A DNA stretch of 64,000 nucleotides from an uncultured Draconibacterium sp. (GCF_963675585.1 NZ_OY776414.1:475001-539000); one strand, 5' to 3'. Shown: positions 21,594-30,339, counted from the stretch's first letter. Numbers and translations: made by a program. The notes: generated by a model from the letters alone, not told the origin.

Positions 21594-22316
21594 ATGGACA
21601 AGAAAAAAGTAATAGAGTTGGCAAATGCTGAGATTTTTCAGCGCGAAAACCGAATTCTTTCTGAGGTGGACCTGGAAGTGAATTCGGGCGAGTTTATTTA
21701 TGTAATTGGTAAGGTTGGAACCGGCAAAACCAGTTTGATAAAAACCTTAAATGCGGAGTTGCAACTTGTCTCAGGAACCGGAAAGGTTTTGGATTACCAG
21801 TTACCTGGAATTAAAAGTCGTGAAATTTCGGAATTGCGGCGAAACCTTGGTGTAGTTTTTCAGGACTTTCGTTTGCTAACCGATCGTAATGTAAGACAAA
21901 ATCTTGCGTTTGTTTTAAAAGCAACGGGCTGGAAAAACAAAGCAGAAATTGATGAGCGGGTGCAGGAAGTACTTGGTGTTGTTGGAATGACGCATAAAGT
22001 GGATAAAATGCCACATGAGTTAAGTGGGGGAGAACAACAACGGGTTGTAATTGCACGCGCCATTTTAAATAACCCGGAAATTATTTTGGCCGACGAGCCC
22101 ACCGGAAATCTCGATCCCGAAACTTCGGAAGAAATACTCGATCTTTTTATTCGCTTAAACGAAGAGGGGAAAACGGTTTTAATGGCGACGCACGATTATG
22201 CCGTAATTGCTAAAAAACCCGCCCGAACGCTGGTTTGTGCCGCAGGTAAACTTTCGGATTCGGATAAAAATAAGGATGTATTAGAGTTTGAAAGTTTACT
22301 GGAACTGAACGTTTAG
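21594..22316 (+). CDS. ftsE: FtsE-like ABC transporter ATPase
   Basis: 240 residues. Walker A is GKVGTGKTS (about residue 39), the Q-loop is VVFQDFRLL, the signature is LSGGEQQR, Walker B is IILADEPTGNLD and the H-loop His is in MATHDYAV. The sequence pattern and length fit FtsE, the cytoplasmic ATPase that with FtsX controls septal peptidoglycan hydrolases. No FtsX gene lies beside it. Unlinked ftsE and ftsX are not rare in this phylum, but a LolD-like lipoprotein ATPase is an alternative. Confidence 0.78.
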   Translation: MDKKKVIELANAEIFQRENRILSEVDLEVNSGEFIYVIGKVGTGKTSLIKTLNAELQLVSGTGKVLDYQLPGIKSREISELRRNLGVVFQDFRLLTDRNVRQNLAFVLKATGWKNKAEIDERVQEVLGVVGMTHKVDKMPHELSGGEQQRVVIARAILNNPEIILADEPTGNLDPETSEEILDLFIRLNEEGKTVLMATHDYAVIAKKPARTLVCAAGKLSDSDKNKDVLEFESLLELNV

Positions 22317-22480
22317 CAAGTGAGAAGATTTCTAAATAAAAAATATGTAAAAATCTAACTTTATCTTCACAAAAATTTTAATATGTAAAAAGGATACTCT
22401 ATTTTTATAGCAACACTATTATTTATAGAGTTAAGTAAATGTAAACCAGTCTTATAAATGTTGCCCAATCTCTACAATTC

Positions 22481-23359
22481 ATGAATTCCAAGCTTGCAAT
22501 AATCTATAAACTTATTATTGGAGGACTAACACTTGTTGCTGTTTCAGTGTTATTCGTCTATCTCTCGTTTCTTCTTCCGGGGAAATTTAATACTGCCGAT
22601 TGGATACGAATTGGTCTGACAGAGCATGTAATAGAAAGCATTGAAAAGATTGAAAACGCAGAGTACAAAAGTCCTGTTGATTATCCAGAGCAACAAAATA
22701 GTACATTGACTTTTGCCGATTTAGAACCTTATCTCACTAAAATCAGACCTGGAACTGTATTTGTTATTTCGCATGGAAAGGTTGTCTGTAATATTATTCC
22801 GGGTAAGTGGACTCATGTTGGATTTTATATTGGTACTCAAAAACAATTAGGACATTTGTTTGGAGAAGAATCATCTGTTTACCAGAATTTTAGAAATTAT
22901 TACAGTACCGGTGAAGAGCATTTAATTATTGACAGTTCTTATAAAAACGGATGTGCCGTTCGCGATTTTAAGGAAATAGCTCAACTAAAATCCCGATCCA
23001 CGTTACATTCTGTATTATGCTTAGAACCGAAGTTAAGTGTGAACCAGTTAAGCAAAATATTGCAAACTACATTAGCCGAAACAGGGAAAAAATATGATCT
23101 GAATTTTTCAGTTGCTGATACTTCAACACTTTATTGCGCCGAATTAATATACAATTCATTTAAGTATTCGGGAATAGAAATCAAAAAACGAAGCTCAGTT
23201 CTGTTTCGCAAAATTTTACTCCCGAATGACATTGCTACAGAACTTGTGGCAAAACAAATGGATAAATATTTTGAATATAAAATGTGTTTGATAAAAAACA
23301 AAAATAAAGTGCAGGATATGGCTTGCATAAAAGAGCCCGGTCTTATTGCCGGTTTATAA
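22481..23359 (+). CDS. YiiX/YebB-like permuted papain-fold cysteine hydrolase
   Basis: 292 residues. One N-terminal transmembrane helix (about 8-32) anchors an extracytoplasmic domain. The circularly permuted NlpC/P60-type active site is visible: His112 in WTHVGFYIG precedes Cys219 in LYCAELIYNSF, the reverse of classical papain order. A GTVFVISHG strand lies before the His and an LLPNDIATEL tail follows. Such enzymes cleave amide or thioester bonds; peptidoglycan or lipid substrates are possible. It is the first gene of a probable five-gene + strand run, and a second member of the same fold is encoded at 25.4 kb. Confidence 0.78.
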   Translation: MNSKLAIIYKLIIGGLTLVAVSVLFVYLSFLLPGKFNTADWIRIGLTEHVIESIEKIENAEYKSPVDYPEQQNSTLTFADLEPYLTKIRPGTVFVISHGKVVCNIIPGKWTHVGFYIGTQKQLGHLFGEESSVYQNFRNYYSTGEEHLIIDSSYKNGCAVRDFKEIAQLKSRSTLHSVLCLEPKLSVNQLSKILQTTLAETGKKYDLNFSVADTSTLYCAELIYNSFKYSGIEIKKRSSVLFRKILLPNDIATELVAKQMDKYFEYKMCLIKNKNKVQDMACIKEPGLIAGL

Positions 23360-23414
23360 CTAACCTTTTCAGAGAATTGAATTTTCTACTATTAATAACT
23401 TAAAAAATGAAATT

Positions 23415-24044
23415 ATGAAAATTAAACTAGTAACATTCTGTTTTTTTGTAGCCGCTATTTTTGCATCGTGCAGTGATGATGAAGGTGGCAATAATAAACT
23501 GGGAGGCAGTACCGATTTGGAAACAAATGAGGTAGGGTACATCTACACCTTAAATGGTTCGGTTGACAATGCGTCATTGGGATCGGGGTTTAAAGCAACA
23601 GTGACTGATAAAACCGGCGATGTTGTTGAAATTCAGCTTGAAGGTAATATTGCATCTCCGTTCGTTTCACAACTGCCGTCAACATATGTTAATTCAAATG
23701 GCAAAGTGACTATTAGTGGAAAGTTTATTAACAGTACTGATGGTGTTGGATATGTGAATGGCAATGGCGAAACAAGCATTCTGGTAAAATATGATGCCAA
23801 AGTAGGTGATAAGTGGAGCTATACTACCTTAGGTGGAAAAACACTTAACAGGGAAGTAATCTCTAAGTCAACAGAAGATGATTATTACTGGGGGGGAATG
23901 TTGATAAAAGTGATTGAAGTAGAACAAAATTTGCCATATCCTGGATTTAATAAGGTGGTATATTCGGCAAACCATAAATTTGGTTTAGTGGGGGCAGTGG
24001 TTACCATGGAAGATGGTTCTGTTTCTTATTTGAGCGGCTATTAG
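23415..24044 (+). CDS. Hypothetical lipoprotein
   Basis: 209 residues. A lipoprotein signal with lipobox IFASC (Cys19) is followed by an acidic/Gly/Asn linker (SDDEGGNNKLGG). The mature part is predicted to be mainly beta strand, with alternating pattern, and has no Cys or obvious catalytic motif. I do not recognise the family. It starts 55 bp after the permuted papain-fold gene and ends 7 bp before the next membrane protein, so it is likely co-transcribed with them. Confidence 0.75.
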   Translation: MKIKLVTFCFFVAAIFASCSDDEGGNNKLGGSTDLETNEVGYIYTLNGSVDNASLGSGFKATVTDKTGDVVEIQLEGNIASPFVSQLPSTYVNSNGKVTISGKFINSTDGVGYVNGNGETSILVKYDAKVGDKWSYTTLGGKTLNREVISKSTEDDYYWGGMLIKVIEVEQNLPYPGFNKVVYSANHKFGLVGAVVTMEDGSVSYLSGY

Positions 24045-24051
24045 ATAGTAT

Positions 24052-24513
24052 ATGGCAGGTAAAAAAGTACTAAATCTCCTTCCGTCTGGATTTAAATTTG
24101 CAGGTGGTGCCCTATTGTTACTGGGACTTATAGCCACTTACTATTTTATTTACTTAAGTATAAAACCTGAGTGGCTTCAGTTTCGGATATTTACAGTTTA
24201 TTCGAAATTTTTAGAAAAAACTACATTTGATTTTATTACCAATAATCAAGGTGACGAGATAGCTATATTTAGCTATCTCGTTGGTTTTGTTTGTATTTTA
24301 TTGGCTGGAGATCCAAAACAACCCGAAAAGGATTTTTTGTATAAATCGAAGGCGGCATTGTACACTTTTTTATTCGTAGTTTTTTCTTTGCTTTTCTTTT
24401 ACTTTTTAGTTCACGGAATAGCAATTGTATATACGGTGGCTTTGGTTGTTTATTTAATTCCTGTTGTTTATTGTATTTTTTATATAATTCAGAGGAAAAG
24501 AGGGAAGCGCTGA
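24052..24513 (+). CDS. Small polytopic membrane protein, unknown
   Basis: 153 residues with about four hydrophobic helices (roughly 14-35, 80-95, 108-125 and 126-145) and a basic C-terminus (QRKRGKR). No motif recognised. It is 7 bp after the lipoprotein gene. A bulged inverted repeat (24538-24561) lies between it and the next gene and might reduce read-through. Confidence 0.65.
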   Translation: MAGKKVLNLLPSGFKFAGGALLLLGLIATYYFIYLSIKPEWLQFRIFTVYSKFLEKTTFDFITNNQGDEIAIFSYLVGFVCILLAGDPKQPEKDFLYKSKAALYTFLFVVFSLLFFYFLVHGIAIVYTVALVVYLIPVVYCIFYIIQRKRGKR

Positions 24514-24585
24514 AATGGTAATTTGTGTCTTATCCTTAAAACAGCTTTTAAAGTCTGTTTTGTTAACAAAGCGTAATCAGAAATA

Positions 24586-25359
24586 ATGAAAGGATTGTTG
24601 GTATTTCTTCGCGAAAATTCAATGTGGCTGCACCAGGTTTTGTTTGAATACAAACTTATTTACTGGGATTTGTGGACGCTTGTACATTTTATGAGCGGGG
24701 CATTGGTTTTTGCTTGTTTGTCGGGATTAAATGTTAAAAAAAGATGGAAGTGGCTGTTTATTGTTGTTGCCGGATTTGAAGTACTCGAAGCTTCCGTTTT
24801 TATAGGAGTGTTGAAACTTTTTATGCCCGAAAAAATTCCTGATGTTTTTATGGATATTTTTGTTGGAATGGCAGGCGGTTATTTTGCCTATTCTGTTTTT
24901 GAAAAAGCCAATCTGCGGGAAGAGTCAAAAAATGGAATCTTAGTTATTATTTCATCGGCAATAATTGCGTTTTTTTGGACCGGTTATTACGGTTATCAGC
25001 TAAATATTGGATTCGGAAATTTTACCGCATTAAATGTTCTTGCGTTTCTGTTTTGGTTGTTATCAGGCATTTTAATTATCTCTGTGTGTCGTCGTTTTTA
25101 TAAGAAATTTAATAATCGTTTGTATGCATTTTTACTCGTAATTATTTTGGTATTTGTTCTGATTGTTCCATTCAACTACCTGATTACTGAAGTATTAAAT
25201 GTTCGCGAATTATCGCACGCTAAAACAGTGTCTTATTCAGGATTGTTATTCCTGCAAAACACTACAATAAAATTTGCTGTTGTTTTTCCTTTTTTGCTTG
25301 TAGCCAGTTATGGTTGGTTTAAACATTTGACTCAAAAAATGCACGCTTATACCAAATAG
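24586..25359 (+). CDS. Polytopic membrane protein with VanZ/DUF2238-like residue pattern
   Basis: 257 residues with about eight helices. The N-terminal half shows His (LVHFMSGALVF), then Glu (FEVLEASVF), then Asp residues followed by Gly (PDVFMDIFVGMAGGY). This is the order and approximate spacing of the conserved polar residues in VanZ and DUF2238 proteins, but overall similarity is weak and I do not claim membership. The C-terminal half adds four helices. Stop and the next ATG are 2 bp apart, so translation may be coupled to the second permuted hydrolase. Confidence 0.6.
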   Translation: MKGLLVFLRENSMWLHQVLFEYKLIYWDLWTLVHFMSGALVFACLSGLNVKKRWKWLFIVVAGFEVLEASVFIGVLKLFMPEKIPDVFMDIFVGMAGGYFAYSVFEKANLREESKNGILVIISSAIIAFFWTGYYGYQLNIGFGNFTALNVLAFLFWLLSGILIISVCRRFYKKFNNRLYAFLLVIILVFVLIVPFNYLITEVLNVRELSHAKTVSYSGLLFLQNTTIKFAVVFPFLLVASYGWFKHLTQKMHAYTK

Positions 25360-25361
25360 TT

Positions 25362-25988
25362 ATGCTGAAAAGGATAGGCTTTACGTTCGTAATCATTTTT
25401 TTAATGGGAGTTTGTGCCGTTGTTGCCGACCGCCTGGCAGCAAAGAATTACAAAAGCAATCCAACTAAAATAAAAGTGGAAGTTGGCGATATTTTATTTC
25501 GTTCTTATTCGTTTGCACTGGCCAGTAGTAGTTGGTATAAGTTTAGTGGATTTCCGGGGCATGTTGCCATTGTAATTTCCGAAAACGAAATGGCACTCAA
25601 CAGTAATTCATTAAAGAATATTTTGGTAGTTGAAGCACGTTACTTTGATCATACCAAAAAACAAAAATGCCAAAATGTGGGTGTAAATGCAGCTAACGAG
25701 AATTTTGGAGAAAAATACCAGGGCCGACGATTTTTATTAAAAACACACTTAACAGCTTCACAAAAACAAAAACTGCTTTATTATTACAAATCAGAGCTTG
25801 AAAAACCATATAGTCTATTCGCTCAAAAGCAAGATACCAGTGTGTTTAATTGTGCCACTTTTGCGCGGCATACTTTATTGCAATGTGCCCAAATTGATAT
25901 TGATTCGAATGGAGGAAAGGTATTTTTCCCGAACGATATTTTTAATCACGAATTGTTTCAGGAAAAAAACAACCGCATTCAGTTTTAG
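25362..25988 (+). CDS. Second YiiX-like permuted papain-fold cysteine hydrolase
   Basis: 208 residues with an N-terminal signal or anchor helix (about 5-24). It has GDILFR, then His67 in FPGHVAIVIS, then Cys164 in FNCATFARHTLL, the permuted NlpC/P60 arrangement, and a VFFPNDIFNH tail that parallels the LLPNDIAT tail of the 22.5 kb paralog. Apart from these motifs the two proteins differ, so they are not a recent duplication. Its stop codon overlaps the stop of the converging DUF2238 gene. Probable substrate is an envelope amide or thioester; not established. Confidence 0.72.
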   Translation: MLKRIGFTFVIIFLMGVCAVVADRLAAKNYKSNPTKIKVEVGDILFRSYSFALASSSWYKFSGFPGHVAIVISENEMALNSNSLKNILVVEARYFDHTKKQKCQNVGVNAANENFGEKYQGRRFLLKTHLTASQKQKLLYYYKSELEKPYSLFAQKQDTSVFNCATFARHTLLQCAQIDIDSNGGKVFFPNDIFNHELFQEKNNRIQF

Positions 25989-26635
25989 TTCGTATTCAAG
26001 TTCAAAACTCTTTTTAAATTTCTACGACCAAAAATCAGCACTAAAAGTGCTCCGATGGTAGCTATTAACATGTCGGTTTGAGTATCCCAAATATAGCCCT
26101 GTGCACCCAGAAAATCTGTTGCGGCGTGACTATCAAAAAATACAGTAGCCCACTCAATAATTTCATAACCACCACTAATAGCCATTGCCACAGCAAAAGA
26201 TAAAATGTTGATATAGGAAACGTTTCTGACCCTGACTTTCAGAATCAATATTTCACGCGATATTAGCACTGTAACCAGTCCTTGAACCAGGTGTCCTATT
26301 TTATCGTAGTTGTTCCTGTTCCAATTAAAAAAATCTTTTATCCAATTAAATAAAGGAACCTGCGAATACGAGTAATGTGCACCAATTGTCATTAAACAGG
26401 CGGCGATAAAAAACCATGTATAAGTTGCGTTGCTAAACTCAATTTTGCGGTACGAAATTACAAAATACAAGATTCCAATAATTGCGGGTGCAACTTCAAG
26501 AGCCCATAATAAATAGCCGAATGGAAGTATAAGCGACCAGATAAAAAGAAGCGAATATATACCTAAAAGAATTTTTAAGTAAGTTATTTTTCTGAATCCG
26601 GTCATGGCAGTGTTGTACAGTTTAATGATTAACAA
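25985..26635 (-). CDS. DUF2238 (YjdF-like) integral membrane protein
   Basis: 216 residues with about six helices. It carries the family's polar signature in order: YDKIGHLVQG, then GGYEIIEWATVF, then GYIWDTQTDMLIATIGAL. Function is unknown in general; the pattern resembles VanZ proteins. The start could be 26635 or the internal Met at 26605 (MTGFRK), the latter giving 206 residues. It converges on, and overlaps by 4 bp, the permuted hydrolase gene, which itself sits beside a membrane protein with a similar pattern. Confidence 0.75.
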   Translation of the reverse strand: MLIIKLYNTAMTGFRKITYLKILLGIYSLLFIWSLILPFGYLLWALEVAPAIIGILYFVISYRKIEFSNATYTWFFIAACLMTIGAHYSYSQVPLFNWIKDFFNWNRNNYDKIGHLVQGLVTVLISREILILKVRVRNVSYINILSFAVAMAISGGYEIIEWATVFFDSHAATDFLGAQGYIWDTQTDMLIATIGALLVLIFGRRNLKRVLNLNTN

Positions 26636-26651
26636 AATAACTTTAATTGTT

Positions 26652-27755
26652 TTACAAAAACCTCAGGTAAATTTCGCGAAGCACTCTTTCTTCTTTTTCC
26701 CAGGTTAATTCGGTGGCAGCTGTTTTTAAATTCGATAACCAGATATTTCGTTTAACGGTATTGCGTAAAGCATCATTTAGTTTCGCAGCCAAATCTTCCG
26801 GATTCAAAGAGTTTGTAATTTCACCAACATCGAATGTCTGCACAATGGCAACCATTTCAGGTAGGTTAGTAACCAAAACCGGAACTTGCGCCTGGATGTA
26901 ATCGAACAGTTTATTCGGAAGTGCATAACGGTAATTCAATCCCAAATCTTCTTCTATTGAAAGTCCCAAATGGGCTTGTGGCGTAAGTTCTGCCAGTTCC
27001 TCCAACGAAAGTCGTCCTGTAAATACAACTTTATCGTTTAGTTTTTCATCTGCCACCAATTTTTCCAAATCAGCTTTTATATCTCCGTCACCGGCAATAA
27101 TTAGTTTTGCCCCTTCCACAAATTTCATCGCAGCAATAGCCTGTTTTAAACCACGGCCAATGTTTACTGCTCCCTGGTAAAGTATGGTTTTGGTTTCAGG
27201 CTTGTTCTGTATTTGGTTGTAGTTTCTTGCCATCGGAATATTGCGCACCACTTTAAAATCGACACCATATTTTGTGTGGTAAACCTGCGCAATTGAATTG
27301 CAAACAGTGTAGGCATTTTTAATTTTTGGCAGCATTTTGCCTTCCAGCCACTCCCAAATTTTTTGCACTTTTGGCCGGTGAATCAATTCCGGTACTTCAG
27401 TAAAATATTCGTGACTGTCGTAAACCAGTGTTTTCCCTCTAATTTTTGAAACCAGAAAATTGGCCGATAAGGAATCCAGATCATTTGCCAGCAAAACATC
27501 GGCTCTGGCAAAAAGCAAAAACAGGAAAAGTCTGAAATTGTATTCCGCATAAAACCAAACACCTTTTTTAAATAGCAGATTAAATCGTTTGGTCTGGTAA
27601 CTGCGTTTCACCGGTACACTTCCGGGCAATTTTCTGCCAAGCAGCAAAATTTCAAAGCCCATGTTCTGCAACGATGAACAAACTTTGTGTACCCGGTTGT
27701 CGGACACAAGGTCGTTGGTTACTGAAACAATGATTCTTTTCTTGTGAACTTCCAC
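26652..27755 (-). CDS. GT4-family glycosyltransferase
   Basis: 367 residues in a GT-B fold. The N-terminal Rossmann domain has VTNDLVSDNRVHKVC, ANDLDSLSANF and YDSHEYFTEVPEL. The C-terminal domain holds the donor-binding part: YQGAVNIGRGL, AGDGD, VFTGRLSLEEL and LPNKLFDYIQAQVPVL. It transfers a sugar from a nucleotide-activated donor with retention of configuration, probably in envelope polysaccharide synthesis. It is 16 bp downstream of the DUF2238 gene's possible start region and on the same strand. A near-consensus promoter lies 22 nt upstream. Confidence 0.88.
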   Translation of the reverse strand: MEVHKKRIIVSVTNDLVSDNRVHKVCSSLQNMGFEILLLGRKLPGSVPVKRSYQTKRFNLLFKKGVWFYAEYNFRLFLFLLFARADVLLANDLDSLSANFLVSKIRGKTLVYDSHEYFTEVPELIHRPKVQKIWEWLEGKMLPKIKNAYTVCNSIAQVYHTKYGVDFKVVRNIPMARNYNQIQNKPETKTILYQGAVNIGRGLKQAIAAMKFVEGAKLIIAGDGDIKADLEKLVADEKLNDKVVFTGRLSLEELAELTPQAHLGLSIEEDLGLNYRYALPNKLFDYIQAQVPVLVTNLPEMVAIVQTFDVGEITNSLNPEDLAAKLNDALRNTVKRNIWLSNLKTAATELTWEKEERVLREIYLRFL

Positions 27756-27776
27756 AGTTGTTTTTTGATTTTGACG

Positions 27777-27784
27777 TAAATATA
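27777..27784 (-). promoter_or_regulatory. Near-consensus -7 box (TATATTTA) of the GT4 gene
   Basis: One base off TAnnTTTG, 22 nt before the start as in rpoD, and embedded in the same GTTCTATATTT core. Confidence 0.45.
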
Positions 27785-27900
27785 GAACATTTAAAATGTG
27801 AATATATTTTAGAAATTATAAAATTGCCACGAATTAACTCTGTCTGCAATGTACACATTTAGGAATTTGAAACTTCCGAATGTGAAACCTGTAAACTTTC

Positions 27901-27925
27901 TTCCCTCTTCTGACTTCTGCCTGCC
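27901..27925. repeat. GAAGTC-type low-complexity repeat, upstream copy
   Basis: CTTCTGACTTCTGCCTGCC-like sequence before murB is the inverted counterpart of the GGCAGAAG-rich tract at 28985-29016 after it. It resembles scattered imperfect repeats at other gene borders in this window. Confidence 0.45.
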
Positions 27926-27935
27926 AACTTTCCTA

Positions 27936-27943
27936 TATCTTTG
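27936..27943 (+). promoter_or_regulatory. -7 promoter box (TATCTTTG) of murB
   Basis: Exact TAnnTTTG match. It overlaps the TTG at 27941 that would open a longer frame, supporting the ATG at 27959 as the real start with a very short leader. Confidence 0.6.
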
Positions 27944-27958
27944 CGCAAAATTATTTTT

Positions 27959-28975
27959 ATGATTCGCTTTTTTGAAAATTATTCCTTAAAATCCCACAAT
28001 ACCTTTAGAGTTGACGCCAAAGCCAAATACTTTTTTGAATTTACAGAAGCTGAAGATTTAGATGAATTTTTAAGCTCGAACGAGAGTTGGAAGGAAGAAC
28101 GTTTAATTGTGCTGGGAGAGGGGAGTAATGTACTTTTCCTCGATGATTTTGACGGGCTGGTAATTCATCCGAAAGTTCCCGGAATTACCTCGGTTTACGA
28201 AGACCGACATAATGAATGGCTGGAAGTTGGTGCTGGTGAAGTTTGGGACGAATTTGTGCAACATGCAGTAACTTATCAGTTGGGCGGAGCCGAGAATTTA
28301 TCGCTTATTCCGGGTATGGTTGGTGCGGCACCGGTTCAGAATATTGGTGCATACGGACAAGAGGTTTGCACACTGATTGAAAAGGTAAAAGGCTACGATC
28401 TGGAAAAACGCTGCCTGGATGAATACTCAGGCAACGCCTGTAATTTTGAATACCGAAACAGCATTTTTAAAAACTACCTTAAAAATAAGTTTATCATTAC
28501 TTCGGTAATTTTTAAGCTCGATAAATTTCCTGAATTTAATTTGAAATACGGGCAGCTTGAAGAAAAGGTAAAAGAAAAAGGAGCGATTAATTTACATACG
28601 GTTCGCCAGTCAGTAATCGAAATTCGAAACTCAAAATTACCCGACGTAAAAGAATTGGGCAGCGCCGGCAGTTTCTTTAAAAATCCGATAGTTGACGATA
28701 GTGTTACAAAGAAGCTGCGGTCTCAATTTGTTGGTATTCCGGTTTATCCCGGAGCAGACGGGAAATCAAAACTGGCAGCGGGTTGGTTAATTGAGCAGTG
28801 TGGCTGGAAGGGAAAACGCGAAGGCGATGTTGGCGTGCACGATCAGCAGGCATTGGTGATTGTTAACTATGGAAATGCAAGCGGACAGGAGATTTATGAT
28901 TTTTCTGAAAAAATAAAACGGTCGGTTTTCGAAAAATTTGGCGTCGAATTGGAACGCGAAGTAAACTGTATTTAA
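27959..28975 (+). CDS. murB: UDP-N-acetylenolpyruvoylglucosamine reductase (MurB)
   Basis: 338 residues from ATG 27959, the size of type I MurB (E. coli 342). FAD-binding residues are in VLGEGSNVLF and GGAENLSLIPGMVGAAPVQNIG with GAYGQEV. The substrate-binding Arg166 is in EYRNSIF and the catalytic-type Ser238 is in GSAGSFFKNP. The C-terminal part has AAGWLIEQCGWKGKREGDVGVH. It reduces the enolpyruvyl group to lactyl with NADPH, the second committed step of peptidoglycan precursor synthesis. The longer TTG start at 27941 is rejected because it falls inside the promoter box. It is flanked by inverted copies of a GAAG-rich repeat. Confidence 0.97.
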   Translation: MIRFFENYSLKSHNTFRVDAKAKYFFEFTEAEDLDEFLSSNESWKEERLIVLGEGSNVLFLDDFDGLVIHPKVPGITSVYEDRHNEWLEVGAGEVWDEFVQHAVTYQLGGAENLSLIPGMVGAAPVQNIGAYGQEVCTLIEKVKGYDLEKRCLDEYSGNACNFEYRNSIFKNYLKNKFIITSVIFKLDKFPEFNLKYGQLEEKVKEKGAINLHTVRQSVIEIRNSKLPDVKELGSAGSFFKNPIVDDSVTKKLRSQFVGIPVYPGADGKSKLAAGWLIEQCGWKGKREGDVGVHDQQALVIVNYGNASGQEIYDFSEKIKRSVFEKFGVELEREVNCI

Positions 28976-28984
28976 ACGAAGCAA

Positions 28985-29016
28985 GGCAGAAGGCAGAAGT
29001 TAGAAGTCGGAAGAAG
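28985..29016. repeat. GAAGTC-type low-complexity repeat, downstream copy
   Basis: A tract of GGCAGAAG and GAAGTCGGAAG units lies immediately after the murB stop. It is inverted relative to the copy at 27901-27925. Confidence 0.45.
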
Positions 29017-29151
29017 TGATCAGTCGCAGTAATCAGTATTCAATAAAGAATAAAAGACAATGGACATTTGTTATTGCCGATAAACTTGCATCTGTATCTT
29101 GATTCTTTACTCTTCTGTTCTTGATTTTCGGCTTTTTGCTCCTGATTCCAA

Positions 29152-30213
29152 CTATTTGAAAATCTTTCGGTCGTTTAAAGCTTCTCTGTAAATCTCGGCG
29201 TTTTTATTGTGCTGGCGCAAAGTTTTAGCAAAATTATGATAGCCCGAAAAATCTTCTTTTGCACACATGTAAACGTACTGGTGATTTTCGTAATTCAAAA
29301 CTGCATCAATTGCCTGTATCGTCGGAAAACAGATAGGGCCGGGTGGAAGTCCTGCATATTTGTACGTGTTATACGGCGACTCAATTTCAAGATGTTTGTT
29401 TAGTACCCTTTTTATGGAAAAATCGCCAACAGCATATTTTACGGTTGGGTCGGCTTGCAAGGGAATGCCTTTTTTTAATCGGTTAATATACAAACCGGCC
29501 ACACGTGGTAGTTCGTCTTTTTTTATTGTTTCCGATTGTACAATGGAGGCAATAATTGAAACTTCAGCCGGCGAAATATTCAAAAGTTCAGCTTTGGCAA
29601 TTCGCTCTTCGTTCCAAAATTTCTGAAATTCGGTGTGCATACGTTCGGCAAAATCCAGTGCCGAAGTTGTCCAGTACATTTCGTAGGTATTCGGTATAAA
29701 CATGGCACGAAACGTTTCGGTGGTAAATCCCCATTCTTTAATTTGCTCTTCATCCGAAAACAAATTTAAAATCGACAACGAATCGGCTTTTATGTACTTA
29801 CTTACTTTTCCGGCAAGTTCTTCTTTAAAACGAACATTATTAAAAGTAATGTTAACCGGTTGCTGGGCTCCGCTTCTGAGCATATTAACCAGTTCGTTGG
29901 TCGACATACCTTTTTTGAGTTCGTAACGGCCGGGGCGCATGTTGTCGGCAAATTTTTTCTTTTTCGAAACCCATTTAAATGCCTTCATACTTGTTAAAAC
30001 CATATCGGTTTCCAAACGATTACTTACCGTTTTAAAGGTGTCGTCGTCTTTTATAAGCATTACATAATCGCTTAAAACATTGGGTTGAAAAACATATTGA
30101 TAGAGTTGATATGCCCGAACACCGACAATAATAAATGCTGCAGCAAAAAATATAATAATAAATTTCCCAATGCGGGGAAAAGTCATCGTTCTGCTTTTCG
30201 GTTCAATTGCCAT
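29152..30213 (-). CDS. mltG: Endolytic murein transglycosylase MltG (YceG-like)
   Basis: 353 residues. One N-terminal transmembrane helix (about 14-34) is followed by a LysM-like region and the YceG catalytic domain: IIASIVQSET (containing the expected catalytic Glu), ELPRVAGLYINRLKKGIPLQ, ADPTVKYAVG and YNTYKYAGLPPGPICFP. It cleaves nascent glycan strands at the inner membrane and may set glycan chain length. The C-terminal GYHNFAKTLRQHNKNA is typical. A TATCTTTG promoter lies 25 nt before the start. It diverges from the flavodiiron gene. Confidence 0.94.
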   Translation of the reverse strand: MAIEPKSRTMTFPRIGKFIIIFFAAAFIIVGVRAYQLYQYVFQPNVLSDYVMLIKDDDTFKTVSNRLETDMVLTSMKAFKWVSKKKKFADNMRPGRYELKKGMSTNELVNMLRSGAQQPVNITFNNVRFKEELAGKVSKYIKADSLSILNLFSDEEQIKEWGFTTETFRAMFIPNTYEMYWTTSALDFAERMHTEFQKFWNEERIAKAELLNISPAEVSIIASIVQSETIKKDELPRVAGLYINRLKKGIPLQADPTVKYAVGDFSIKRVLNKHLEIESPYNTYKYAGLPPGPICFPTIQAIDAVLNYENHQYVYMCAKEDFSGYHNFAKTLRQHNKNAEIYREALNDRKIFK

Positions 30214-30238
30214 AATTATTTAAATAGTTTACAAAATT

Positions 30239-30246
30239 CAAAGATA
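30239..30246 (-). promoter_or_regulatory. -7 promoter box (TATCTTTG) of mltG
   Basis: Exact TAnnTTTG match on the minus strand, 25 nt before the mltG start codon. Confidence 0.55.
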
Positions 30247-30339
30247 AAAGAAATTCTTGCAGATAATAAATTGATGAAGATTGAAAACACATAGGTTTTA
30301 AAGGAAAGCTAATTGATCCCCATTATTTTTAGCTACCGA

